The translations under genes were made by a program, and so were the position numbers. Source: Perca fluviatilis (Eukaryota; Chordata; Actinopteri; Perciformes; Percidae). Taken from it: DNA of 64,000 nt. The stretch covers positions 19,643,437 to 19,707,436 of the forward strand of contig NC_053118.1 of the NCBI RefSeq assembly GCF_010015445.1, written 5' to 3'. Positions 31,434 through 64,000 of the stretch are shown piece by piece. The notes beneath the pieces were generated by a model. The model ran no database searches. It worked only from the letters and a program-made list of their open reading frames with translations, and was not told the origin of the DNA. Each line of letters starts with the position of its first letter. The first letter of the stretch is position 1.

Positions 31434-31602
31434 CTGTGTGGAAATAGAATAATAAGAAGCTGTTACTGAGAAGCCGACCAAATAGCCAGATACATTTATT
31501 TAAAAGAGCGCAGTATATATGTACCATAATGTGAATGCATTGCATTGCATGGTAAATAAAATCGTTCGTTACAAAATATCTGCACGTATTAACTTATGAC
31601 AC

Positions 31603-31938
31603 GAGCGAACACAGCAATATTCAACACAGCGCGTCTGCCACGGGGCGCTGTTAGCAACAACCAACCACTACCTACCTTACTAAGACGTACAGCCCTATAA
31701 ACCTATCGGATTGCGTCTTTTTGGAAGGCGAAGTATGGTGGCGGCAATGCTATGGAGTTTCCGCTACTCCTCTGCTTTCATGCCATCAGGTTAGGAAGCT
31801 AGCAAGAGAGCTAAGCTAGCGTCACGCTAGGCCCTCCAGTAGACCAGCGGGAGAGCTACCAAGATCAGACACCACTATTCGGAAGGAGAGTAATATCTCT
31901 TTATGAATCTGCATGAGAACATTTAAAATCCCAGAAAT
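31603..31938 (+). promoter_or_regulatory. ankrd28: ankrd28 promoter and 5' UTR region
   Basis: CpG-containing DNA precedes the ankrd28 start codon. A TATA-like CTATAAAC lies near 31695. If transcription starts near 31720, the leader would hold two upstream ORFs: 31735-31794 (19 codons, start context AGTATGG with A at -3 and G at +4) and 31903-31926 (MNLHENI, then stop), the second ending 12 nt before the main ATG. The true start site cannot be set from sequence. Confidence 0.4.
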
Positions 31939-49046
<17,108 letters not shown>

Positions 49047-50360
49047 GGGACAGGAGGGAGCGAAAAATGCATAAACACACACACTGTGTCTTAAAAATCA
49101 CCCACCGCCAGCTTTGGAGGGCAGAAAAAGAAAAGAAGTCCCCACAGGAGCCTTAAGAGTCCCCCCTCCCCCCCCCCCCCCCCCACCCCCAGAGAGCAAG
49201 AGAGGGAGGAGGTGCAGCAGGCTGACCCATACTCAACCAGGACCAGGTGTCCTTCAGCTGATCCTGGACCTCCAGTAACCGCTGCTTTACCAACACTGAC
49301 TTCTTGAGTGCAAAAAACTGTACTTGTTGGGCGGACAGCAACTTTTGTACGGCAATAACATGCTGAAGAAGGAAGGTAGCACTTCACAGATAGCTAAACC
49401 GACAGGGACCAAAAGACATGGATGCATTTTAACCCAGTTTTAACTGTGTAAATGAGATTGCGAATTTTTGGATTTATTGGTTAGCGGGGGGGAAGGGAGA
49501 CAGTTTTCATTTTTGGGATTTCTTGATGAGCTAGAGAAGGTTGATATCCGCACACTACATCCATCAGAATGCACTTGTCCTTCAAGTCTGTAAGACACAC
49601 AGGCGGCAAATCATTTATTTTTTGAGATCAAAATTTTAATATACCCATGTTCATGTCTTAAACTCCTGATCCTCTAGGACGAAAACAAATCTGATTTACT
49701 GACCTGAGTAATTTAAAAACATTTGTGTACCAGGTTATTTTTAAGTTGATCAACCTTACCTTTGTATATTGACCTGTCCATTACGGTTTAGCTTTCAAGA
49801 ATAAATTATTTGTGTAATTTTGGTTCCTATTTATGTGTTCATTTTGTGCCTTCATTAGTTACTGAGAAAAGATGAGTTTGTTGAGGCAGCTTTGAAAGTA
49901 CAGTGATGTGCATTAGGTAAGTAATGAAGCATTTCTAAGAAGCACTGATCCTGTACTGTGGTATCTGAGGCTCAGCTTTGTGAGAAGAAACACTGTAAAC
50001 CAATGATAGGACAGCAATTGATTTTCTTTGATATTTTTAGTCTATTAGTCAATGTTTGTTGACAGGTTTTGCTTGCTTTAACTTCAAAAAAAAGAAACCA
50101 CTCGATCCTACCATGATTCAAAACTCCTCTTTTCTGTCGGTTGAAATATCCTTTTAACTGGAAATATGTACAATACATTTGCTAGCTTCTTTAGAATGGA
50201 AAAGATGTTTTTTTTCTTTTCCTTGCTTTTCCTTGAAGAGGGATGAAACTAGCATGTATATAGAAATTATGACTGTGAATTCAACGCTTCAATGAGTTCT
50301 TTCAGTACTGAGATTGCTGTATATTTTATGAGTAATAAAGAAATGAGTTATTTAATAATG
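49047..50360 (+). other. ankrd28: ankrd28 3' UTR
   Basis: After the TGA the sequence stays non-coding and AT-rich, as expected for a long 3' UTR. It has a C-rich tract at 49161-49190. Canonical AATAAA signals at 49800-49805 and 50334-50339 suggest two alternative ends; the second, followed by a TG/T-rich stretch, is the likelier distal end. Confidence 0.6.
50334..50339 (+). terminator. ankrd28 distal polyadenylation signal
   Basis: AATAAA is followed within 30 nt by a TG-rich stretch. An earlier AATAAA at 49800 could give a shorter 3' UTR. Confidence 0.5.
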
Positions 50361-51239
50361 AACATGAGTGTTTTCATGGAGTATTGCCTTTCATTCTGTT
50401 AAATATATGACACATTTGAAGCTGTTTGACAGTCAGACATTGTCACAATAGTAAACACAAGTGTACATAAAATGTATGATGAGCCATCGTTAATATTACT
50501 AACACCTGTACTTTAACTACTAATTCAAAATGTGCTGTAAAAAAAGGCCTATTAAACAGAATTAACATGGTGTATAACAGTAAACATTTCCAGGCATTAA
50601 TATAACTATGAGGATTTTATTCAATAATCAATTTGTAATATGTAACTGGTTCTAATGGTACCTTGACTGCTGGTATTTATCAGTTTTACATTATCCTTCA
50701 GATTGTATTTGTATTGACTCTTATTCTCAATAATCACAAGTGTGTCATATATGTTTTGTAAATGTTATATTGTGTGTGCAGCCTTGGTCAGGGCACTCCT
50801 GTAAACATCAGTTATTAAGTCAGTATAGAATTTGCAGTGATAGCTCAGGAGCCAACACTGTCCAGCTGTTTCTCAATGCACCTATCAGCCTTCTTCCAAA
50901 TAAGCAAACATTTAAACAATATGATTTATTGCTATTTTAAACACAACCTTAACCTCATTAAATCTGGCATTATGTAGTTTGTTATAATCAGTTAAGTAAA
51001 TATTTCAAATATTTAATACATTTCTAATTGATTTATTTAATCAACGGAGAGGCTGAAGTGTGGGAGCAGAATAAAGGTCAGACTTGAACAAAAAACAAAG
51101 GGGATTCAACACATTTTCTTAAAATCCTTTAAAATGTCCGAATATTTCAGAATTTTACTTTTTTACTTTAAACTGATGTGTAAACATTATGTGTTGAGTG
51201 CGTTTGTCTATGCATTGTATTTTTTAGTAATATATTAGC
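50361..51239. other. Intergenic gap ankrd28-hacl1
   Basis: AT-rich DNA with no gene. BTD lies in this position in the human block, but no biotinidase-like ORF is visible. Confidence 0.6.
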
Positions 51240-51478
51240 CTGCAAGGAGATGTGTGGTTGTCCCTTGTGTGAGGTCACGCGTAGTGCCTCCCGTGATTGG
51301 CTTGCAACCCGGAAGCGATAGGAACGGGGCGGATTCAGGGGCAGATAGAGGATTGTAGCAAACAAGAGAATAACGTGTTCATGTAGCTGGTAGTTGCAAC
51401 ATGACAGTTTGACCTTTCTTGTACCTTTGTAGGTACACAGTGTAATAATAACTCGTAGCTAACAATCTCTGAACATCC
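51240..51478 (+). promoter_or_regulatory. hacl1: hacl1 promoter, TATA-less
   Basis: Just upstream of the hacl1 ATG is a GC-richer block with a reverse CCAAT box (GATTGG, 51295-51300), an ETS-type CCGGAAG (51309-51315) and a GC box GGGGCGG (51326-51332), typical of a housekeeping promoter. No TATA box is seen. The ankrd28 3' end lies about 0.9 kb upstream on the same strand. Confidence 0.55.
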
Positions 51479-57329
<5,851 letters not shown>

Positions 57330-57528
57330 ACTGAAAGAAGGATCTGCTTCCTCTTCCATCCAGAACATTATTAGAACAGCAGTAACTGTTTTCCCCGGGA
57401 AATACAACCTGGGAAAAATATAAAGCTGCTTTTGTTTTTTTTGTGATTGTTTTCATGAAATAACTGAATTTATTGTATCAGTTCTTACTACACAGTAGTA
57501 TTAAAATTAACAAAAGAATTAATACAAC

Positions 57529-57534
57529 AATAAA
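57529..57534 (+). terminator. hacl1 polyadenylation signal
   Basis: AATAAA lies 200 nt after the hacl1 stop codon. It is followed by T-rich and TG-bearing DNA, so the 3' UTR is probably about 220 nt. Confidence 0.55.
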
Positions 57535-58379
57535 ACATTTTCACACATGCACTGAACATTATTCGTCTTTATTCCTTTCACATAGTAAATCTAATCAGTA
57601 ATGTTATTAAAGCACAGTGTATGGATCATTAGCCTATTAAATTGCTGGGAAAGTGAAAATGTCACTTTATGGTCAACTAGGTGTTGAAGAACACTTGTCC
57701 AGATTTGTCAAAATTGCATATTCATTCCTTGTCAGCGACCTCTTAATAACACATGGACAGAGGGTTTCTAGCAGCAGTGACACTCATGTTATATCTACAT
57801 ATTTTTATTAGATTCATGTGTGTTAGTAGTTTATATCAAGTTGCATTCGTTTCTCACAATCTCCTGCAAACTTAAATGATACATTTTTTCCACTAGTAGT
57901 CTATGCAAACTATATAATTTTTAAATCGTTAATTAATATCGCTTGTATTTCCAAGGTTTTTATAACTCACATCCCACAAAGCCTCCTTGGAAATGCAGAC
58001 ACTTAATTTTGTGGGACAGGCTGGGCAATAAAAACCAATCTGGCCTGGACTAAATGGACACCACAATGCACAGGGGGATGTACAGTGTACTGCATGCAAT
58101 AAGATGGACTAATAATTACACATAAACAGATAAAATCATGAAAGTCGTCTGAGGATGCACAAATGACACCGCATGTAGAATCCTATTTGAATCTCTTGCA
58201 GGAAAGCCCACTGAAGGTTAGTCATGATAAGTCCCCCTGTAAGAGGAGTGGAAACAATAAAAGGCACCCCCTGCAGTAGTAGAGATCTAATATTGGCACT
58301 CGAAGCAACTGGCGGGCTGTCTCCTGTAATTTTAGCGCACACTGATGCAGAGGAAAGATTTAATGGGCATTGGTCGGCG
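57535..58379. other. Intergenic gap hacl1-colq
   Basis: AT-rich DNA with no recognisable gene. EAF1 and METTL6 lie between HACL1 and COLQ in human, but neither is seen here. Confidence 0.6.
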
Positions 58380-58533
58380 TACCCTCTTCTGAGGGCGTTA
58401 AGGAGACGGAGCAGAGCGAGCAGAGAGGGAGGGGAGCATAGGGAGAGGACAGTGAGGAGAGAGGGAGAGAGAAAGGCAGCGTGTGAGGGCTGCTGTGGCT
58501 CAGAAATAAAGTCAGGCAACTATCTGGAGCAGC
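58380..58533 (+). promoter_or_regulatory. colq: colq promoter/5' UTR, purine-rich
   Basis: The 150 bases before the colq ATG contain a long purine-rich stretch (58395-58480, GAGG/GAGA units), probably leader or core promoter. I see no clear TATA box and no obvious CCGGAA N-box of the kind described for synaptic genes. Confidence 0.35.
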
Positions 58534-61500
58534 ATGACTCTTCTAACACTTGGACTGTATCTGCCACTGTGGTTTTGTTATGGCCTGGCTCAATCCTCTT
58601 TTCTGGATAGCTTTGTTTCATTCCCAGCAGGTAAGAATATTGTAATCTGAGCTTGTGTGTGTGTGCGTGCGTGTGTGCACTGTACTGTACATACAGTACT
58701 ATTCATGCACAGGTGTTGAGGGAGTTGGGCTGTAAAAGCATGGATACTAAATGTCTAGTCTTGGGATTCATTTTGAGCTCATTATCTTTGTAAAATACAC
58801 TTGTTTTTATTTTCTTGTCCCCCAAGAGGTAGACTGGAAATGCCTCTATAAATAGCGAGACCAGCTCCAGTCCTTCAGTGAGAGGCACAGGCACTTCATA
58901 TCTGTGTCCAGTTCTATGAACTCTGCTGGATGGGTGTAATGATTTGATAGTTTGCACCTGTTTCCCTTTCGCTTAATGCTGCTTCTGCATGTTCTAACCT
59001 CTCTGACTTGTCCAATTCTGACTGTATGTGTGGGATATTTGTTGGCAACACGTCACATTATATGTGCCACAGTTGCCTGTGCATGTCCATGTGAAGAGGT
59101 GATGAAGAGGTTTGACATTCAGTTGTTGCAGAAGACAACATAAACATGACCTCTTCTGTCTGTCTTCTTCTGATTTTGACACCTGGCATCATTGCCTGTG
59201 TGATTGACTGCATGCACACCTTGCACAGCTCTCAGATCCCAGGAGCAGCAGAGAAGATTCAGCCCATGCTGTTTACTGAGTCCGCCTCCACCACCATTGT
59301 TTCCTCCACCCCCTTCACTTTGGCGCCGCCACACTCATGTGAGTCAAAGTCATGTGACTTTCTATTGTGGAATATCTGAGTGTTGATATGTCCTTGGGCG
59401 ATTTCCAAACTGCCCCACACTTAACTGCCTTTTGACCCCCGAATGATACCATGATAACACTCAGATGGTGGAACACAGTTTGAATTGTCATGTCAAGAAT
59501 GGGATGAATTTCATACTTTGTCAAAGCTGTACAAGAAATACAGAATTCTTATTTTCATTTTACAGAATGAAGACATATCAAATAATGGTGGGGAGTCAGA
59601 GTGGGGCAATGAGGACAAAGGTTCTGCCTGTGTCCCAGGCCCCCGTGGCCCTGCTGGTCCCTCTGGCCCTCAGGTAGGATCCAGACTTTTCCCAAACATC
59701 ATGGTCATCACAGCATGAATAATGTACTGCAGATCTGGCATTAGCATCATTACGCCGTTCCAACACACCTCCCACAATTTGACTTACGTAGGATTCACTG
59801 TCAGTACGGCTAAATCACAGACTGTCTCTGGTGTTTCGAGGTGTTAAGAATTAGTACTCCAACAACGTATCAGCCCCATCTCCTCTCCAACTTGAGAGTT
59901 CCTGCAAAGCAGGAGATGGGGATTTCTCTGGCCCATGCAACACAGTGGCCCATTAACGCTCTACATTTAGCTCAGACACAAATAGCCTTTTTCCACTGGC
60001 TGCCAGTGCCCCACACATCATTCTCAGAAACTGTCCGAAGAGCTGTCTGCCTGGAAAGGCGTACTGCTTCGCGTAAATTCCAGGGATTACCAACTCAAAC
60101 ATGTGTCCGTATGTTTGTGTACTCTGGTGATGAAAGATATAAAGACATTTTGGGTCAATATTAAACCTCGTCGTCTGTTAGCCCAGCATTTCATAAGCGA
60201 AAAGCAAAAAAAAAAAAAGATTGTTAAAGCTTTGCTCATCTCAGGCTGTTACAGCACCAGCTGGACTGCCGCAGCATTTCAGTTTATAAAAAAGACCCAC
60301 AAGGCACTTTGAAATCAATAGTGGCCACTCAGCTTTTAACTAATTGAAACTGCATCTGTGGGCTCCCAGAAGCAGACATGACTTTGTGGTGGGATGTTGT
60401 GGACAATAAAATTAATTTAGATAGATATCTCTGAGATTTATGAGCAATGGTTTATATGTGCTGTTTGTTATGACCACCAGGGTCCACCTGGATTACCTGG
60501 GATAGGAGGGCCTAAGGGAGAAAGGGTAAGCAGTTTACTTACCCATGTTCTAGTCTCATCTCATTTATGTAGCTCATTATACATTTTACAAGCTACCCGT
60601 TATTTTGTAAGCTCATTTTTAATTGAAAGATGCTTGCTGGAAGTGTATTAAATAGCTAATGTCCTTGTCCCCTCCTCCGCATCCTGTTGTCAGGGAGAAA
60701 TCGGAAGACCTGGGCAAAAGGTGAGAGTCTCCATTAATCACTCTGTATTCTCCGCTAAGTGGATTTACTCAAATATGAGATACAGTGTCTCCGCCCGCTC
60801 GCTAGGTCTTACTCAGAGTGCTGCCATTGCCTGGTTGTGTATATCAATGAATTGTGAGCATGTACAACCTTGACAGGAGACAGCACAGACACACTGACAG
60901 GATGCAAGGGACGCAGAGCTGCTGAGACAGGCTGTTTTGATGGCAGAGGGATGGTCTCCTTCTCAATGAAAGGGAGCATATTTCGCCTCAGTATTGACCA
61001 CTCAAAGACATCCAGCATCATACCTCACTGTCAGATGGCCCTCCCTTTCTATTAGAACAGAATAATCAAGCCCACACAGCTTTATTGACAGCTCAGAGCA
61101 CAGTGTTTGATCAGGGCTGGCAGAAGAGAAGTGACCTCCTTAAATGATCGGTCGCTGTGATTGAGCAGCAAAAGCGCCCCAGTGGGAGAGCCTCCCTGGC
61201 TGGTGGCCTGACTGAGCAGCTTTGCAGCACTGCAGTGCAATTTAGCTTAGTGCTTCAGCCAGGTAATAAATCATTTTATTTCCCACAAGCACGGGCTCCT
61301 GTTCTATATACAGCCCATCATTTAATTAAAGAGAGCAAAGTGACAGGGCTCGTTAAAGTCATTCTCCCCCTACATGTGCAGCAGTGTCTGATAAATACTG
61401 TAGCAAGCAGGCTGTCAGCTTATGCAGCAAATCCTGCACTTAGATTTATTTTCTTTCTTTTTTTAAGAGGCCCTGATTTCATAATCAGATTACTGCAGCT

Positions 61501-63872
61501 GTGACAGTAATTGTTAAATTAGGTATTTCTATATCTGAGATCACGTGTTAAAAGTGATGTCTCCCGTCAGGGTCGGACAGGTCCTATTGGACTTCCTGGG
61601 AAAGAAGGACCAGCTGGATGGCCTGGACCAAGTGGGCCCAAAGTGAGTAAGTCAGACCTCATAATGTAGATGATATAAAATATGGCATGAGATGAGAACA
61701 GTAAGTGCCAATACAAGGTAGGGTAGATGAGTGCTAGCTATGATTTGTGTTACGATTTCTGTTATGTAACAACCTTTTCTATATAAATGCTTGATTTAAA
61801 TAGTATAAAAGAACCTTAAATTCAAAGTCGTGTGGTGTAATATTTGGGTTGGTGTCTAAATAAATGAAGCCAATCCACATTTGTCTTATTCCGAATGTTT
61901 TTCTGTGTCAGGGTGAGAAAGGTGACCCGGGGCTGATGGGTTTGCCTGGAGCTAGAGGACCAATTGGGCCAAGGGTATGAGATACATATGAACTATATAT
62001 AGATATATATGATCTGGCACGATCTCACCCTAACACTACTTTATTTCATCTTGGATGTTTTGTATCTTTAATCCCAGGGTTTACCTGGGTATAAAGGGGA
62101 AAAGGTATGGAACAGTTTTGGTAATTATCATTCAGTAGAAAATGCAATAGGATATATTGATTAAGATCTCTTTTTCATATAGACCTAATGTGATGTAACA
62201 CAGTATCATCTGCTCCATCAGGGTTCTCGAGGCGATCGCGGTGAAAGTGGAGTGAAAGGAGACAAGGTGGGCAGAGTTTATCAGCAGGGTTGTTGCGAAT
62301 GTAGCAGTACTAGAGTGTATATCTGCTGTATGTAATCTAAATTGATATTATAATTTACTGTTCGTTATCCGCAGGGGGGGATGGGTTTCCCAGGAATGCT
62401 TGGACAGAAAGTGAGAAACACATTCAGTATTTAAATTCGTTCCGCAGGATTACAACTTTCCAAATCTGACCAAATTGAATGTTGAGTAAATCTGATTTGT
62501 TGTGCAGGGTGAAATGGGTCCAAAAGGAGAACCTGGGATCTCAGGAAACAGAGGACCCACTGGCCGACCAGGGAAGAGAGGCAAGCAGGTGAGGAGTCTG
62601 TGGTCATGTGACATTTTGATTGCATTGTTTCTTTAGATTTGTGTTGCTCAAATTAAACTGTTATTTTTGTTTTAATAATTTCTCTTCCAAAGCTAATTTA
62701 TGTGCACTCGTAAAAACTACTTTTCTATGCCCCAAATGTCTTATTGCACGCTCAGGATTGAGTATTAGTTGTAAACCTTTTGATCTCTGAAACATTATGT
62801 AAAGAAACGTTTCAAATATGACCACCTTGTGTAATGTTTTGATCGTGTTTCAGGGAGGGAAAGGAGACACGGGCAGCGTTGGTCCTATGGGACCTGCAGG
62901 CCCACAGGGGATTCCAGGTCAGCCTGGTCCTCCTGGTTCACCTGCCACAGGTAAGAACTTCTACCTTTTACCATTTTCCAACAGATTTAAAACTCTTGAG
63001 TATACTAATTTAAAAAAAACTGACACCTTGTTCAGTCAGGTCACTCTCAGTATTTCCCCTCTGCACATACTGAGAGTGTGTGATAGAGAGCATGTTTTAC
63101 CTTTATTTAGAAGAACAATTTCTCATTTGCAACGACAACCTGTCACGTTCACACAGTTACACATTCATACCTGGAAGCTGCCCAGTACAACAACCACTGA
63201 GCAGCTCTATTGGCACAGTTGGGGCTAAGTGGCTTGATCATTTTCCCAACCTCAGATTTTATCCTGCTGGTCTGTGGATTGAACCAGCAACCTCCCAGTC
63301 CCAAGCTTGCTTATTTAACCTTTAGGCCACCACTGACCTACTAGTGTGAGAAGCAGAAGGAAACACACTTTAGACCGGAGGTAACGCCGGCAGTCTTATT
63401 TAGCACCAGAGAAACTTTATCTCCCAAGGTGAATGTTGTCATGACATCATGTGCCTAAAATGGATTTACAGATGGCGAGCCTCCCTGCAGTTTTACAAAT
63501 ATTATGTCACCAGATAACATGACATTTGTAATCTTGATCAGGTTTCTGAGTGAATTAAGATGATTGCGTTTGCTTCTTGATAGATGAATCAAAGATACTA
63601 CAGTTAATGGCATACAGTATTTATATCAGCTGTGTAGACTGTAATCTCAACAACACTTCACTTTAGCTCCTCACTTTAGTTACTTGAAACTTGTTTTGTG
63701 TCTTTTTTATATGATATTTTCTCCTCTCTGGTTATGTTTAGGACTATACATGGTTGGAACAAAGGGTGCACGTGGTCCACCAGGGCCTCCTGGAAAGTGT
63801 AGCTGCAGCCCTCTCAGTAATTCTCCATTTGATGATTATCCTTCTAGAGGAAACTATCCCAAAGTACCGGCG
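58534..63872 (+). CDS. colq: Collagen-like tail subunit of asymmetric acetylcholinesterase, 5' part, partial
   Basis: ColQ is the triple-helical anchor that tethers acetylcholinesterase tetramers in the synaptic basal lamina. Thirteen in-frame exons give 313 residues: 58534-58630, 59229-59338, 59566-59673, 60481-60525, 60694-60720, 61571-61642, 61912-61974, 62078-62104, 62222-62266, 62375-62410, 62508-62588, 62854-62950 and 63742-63872. Residues 1-21 form a signal peptide ([17 protein letters not shown]). The proline-rich attachment domain is at about 43-61, with CCLL before [11 protein letters not shown]; its cysteines bond to AChE-T subunits. Cys91 precedes Gly-X-Y repeats from 94 to about 287. 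Exons 4-11 have lengths in multiples of nine and start on a Gly codon, as in collagen genes. A heparin-binding motif RPGKRGKQ lies at 230-237. The last exon ends in KCSCSPLSN...KVPA; the cysteine-rich C-terminal domain lies beyond the window. The phase 0 donor at 63873 avoids a TAA in the following intron. Confidence 0.94.
59674..61570. other. colq: colq introns 3-5
   Basis: Apart from the two small collagen exons at 60481-60525 and 60694-60720, I see only non-coding DNA. ORFs at 59841-60164 and 61157-61504 lack splice signals, Gly-X-Y pattern and recognisable similarity. Confidence 0.6.
63090..63335 (+). repeat. Probable dispersed fish repeat in colq intron 12
   Basis: The segment reads like a widespread teleost repeat ending in a stretch such as GGATTGAACCAGCAACCTCC, CAGTCCCAAGCTTGC and AGGCCACCACTGACC. 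It contains no exon. The family and the exact ends cannot be set without a repeat library. Confidence 0.4.
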
Positions 63873-64000
63873 GTGAGGAATTAATATAAGTTTTGTCGAA
63901 AGCAAAAAAGTTATGTACTGTATTTTGTGATGCACTTAATAATTTGACACATCACTGAAAAAAACTCACATCATAATTATGTTTCAACAATGTTAAGGGC

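Noticed and set aside
58136..58610. 127- and 128-codon ORFs upstream of and overlapping colq exon 1
   Set aside because: They lie in other frames from the colq signal peptide or on the opposite strand, and reflect purine-rich promoter DNA with few stops.

Overview
The window is vertebrate nuclear DNA, most likely from a teleost and probably a percomorph-type fish. Genes are split by GT-AG introns, intergenic DNA is AT-rich with long CA/GT and GA microsatellites, and there are several short hAT-type and TTAA-type DNA-transposon relics. Four protein-coding genes can be read exon by exon, and every exon junction used here keeps the reading frame. No rRNA, tRNA, CRISPR or prokaryote-like operon is visible.

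Layout. (1) About 3.3-13.3 kb, minus strand: the 5' coding half of a class IIa histone deacetylase, best matched to HDAC9. Five coding exons carry the CtBP motif, the Gln-rich helix and the MEF2-binding motif. The 14-3-3 sites and the deacetylase domain must lie left of base 1. Its upstream DNA runs to roughly 27.5 kb and holds several MEF2-type consensus sites and a candidate distal first exon. (2) 13.3-31.7 kb: no confident coding gene; it holds microsatellites, a clean 521-bp hAT MITE and a dispersed repeat. (3) 31.7-50.35 kb, plus strand: complete ankrd28, 28 coding exons and 1051 residues, with MITEs in introns 1 and 5. (4) 51.2-57.55 kb, plus: complete hacl1, 17 coding exons and 568 residues, ending in a PTS1-like SNL. 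(5) 58.5 kb to the window edge, plus: the 5' part of colq (13 exons, 313 residues), with signal peptide, PRAD and most of the collagen tail; the C-terminal domain lies beyond the window.

Gene order ankrd28-hacl1-colq, all in one orientation, matches the human 3p25 block, but BTD, EAF1 and METTL6 are absent between them. HDAC9 lies on human chromosome 7, so the left edge is a different synteny partner. The four genes do not form one pathway: HDAC9 is a MEF2 co-repressor, ANKRD28 a PP6 regulatory subunit, HACL1 a peroxisomal alpha-oxidation lyase, and COLQ the synaptic anchor of acetylcholinesterase. HDAC9 and COLQ share a muscle context.

I see no sign of a wholly new gene system. The best leads are MEF2 sites around a gene whose product represses MEF2, a transposon nested in a transposon, a GC-AG intron in hacl1, a short last exon holding the whole hacl1 targeting signal, an intronic duplication ending at an ankrd28 splice acceptor, and an unexplained exon-like segment facing ankrd28.
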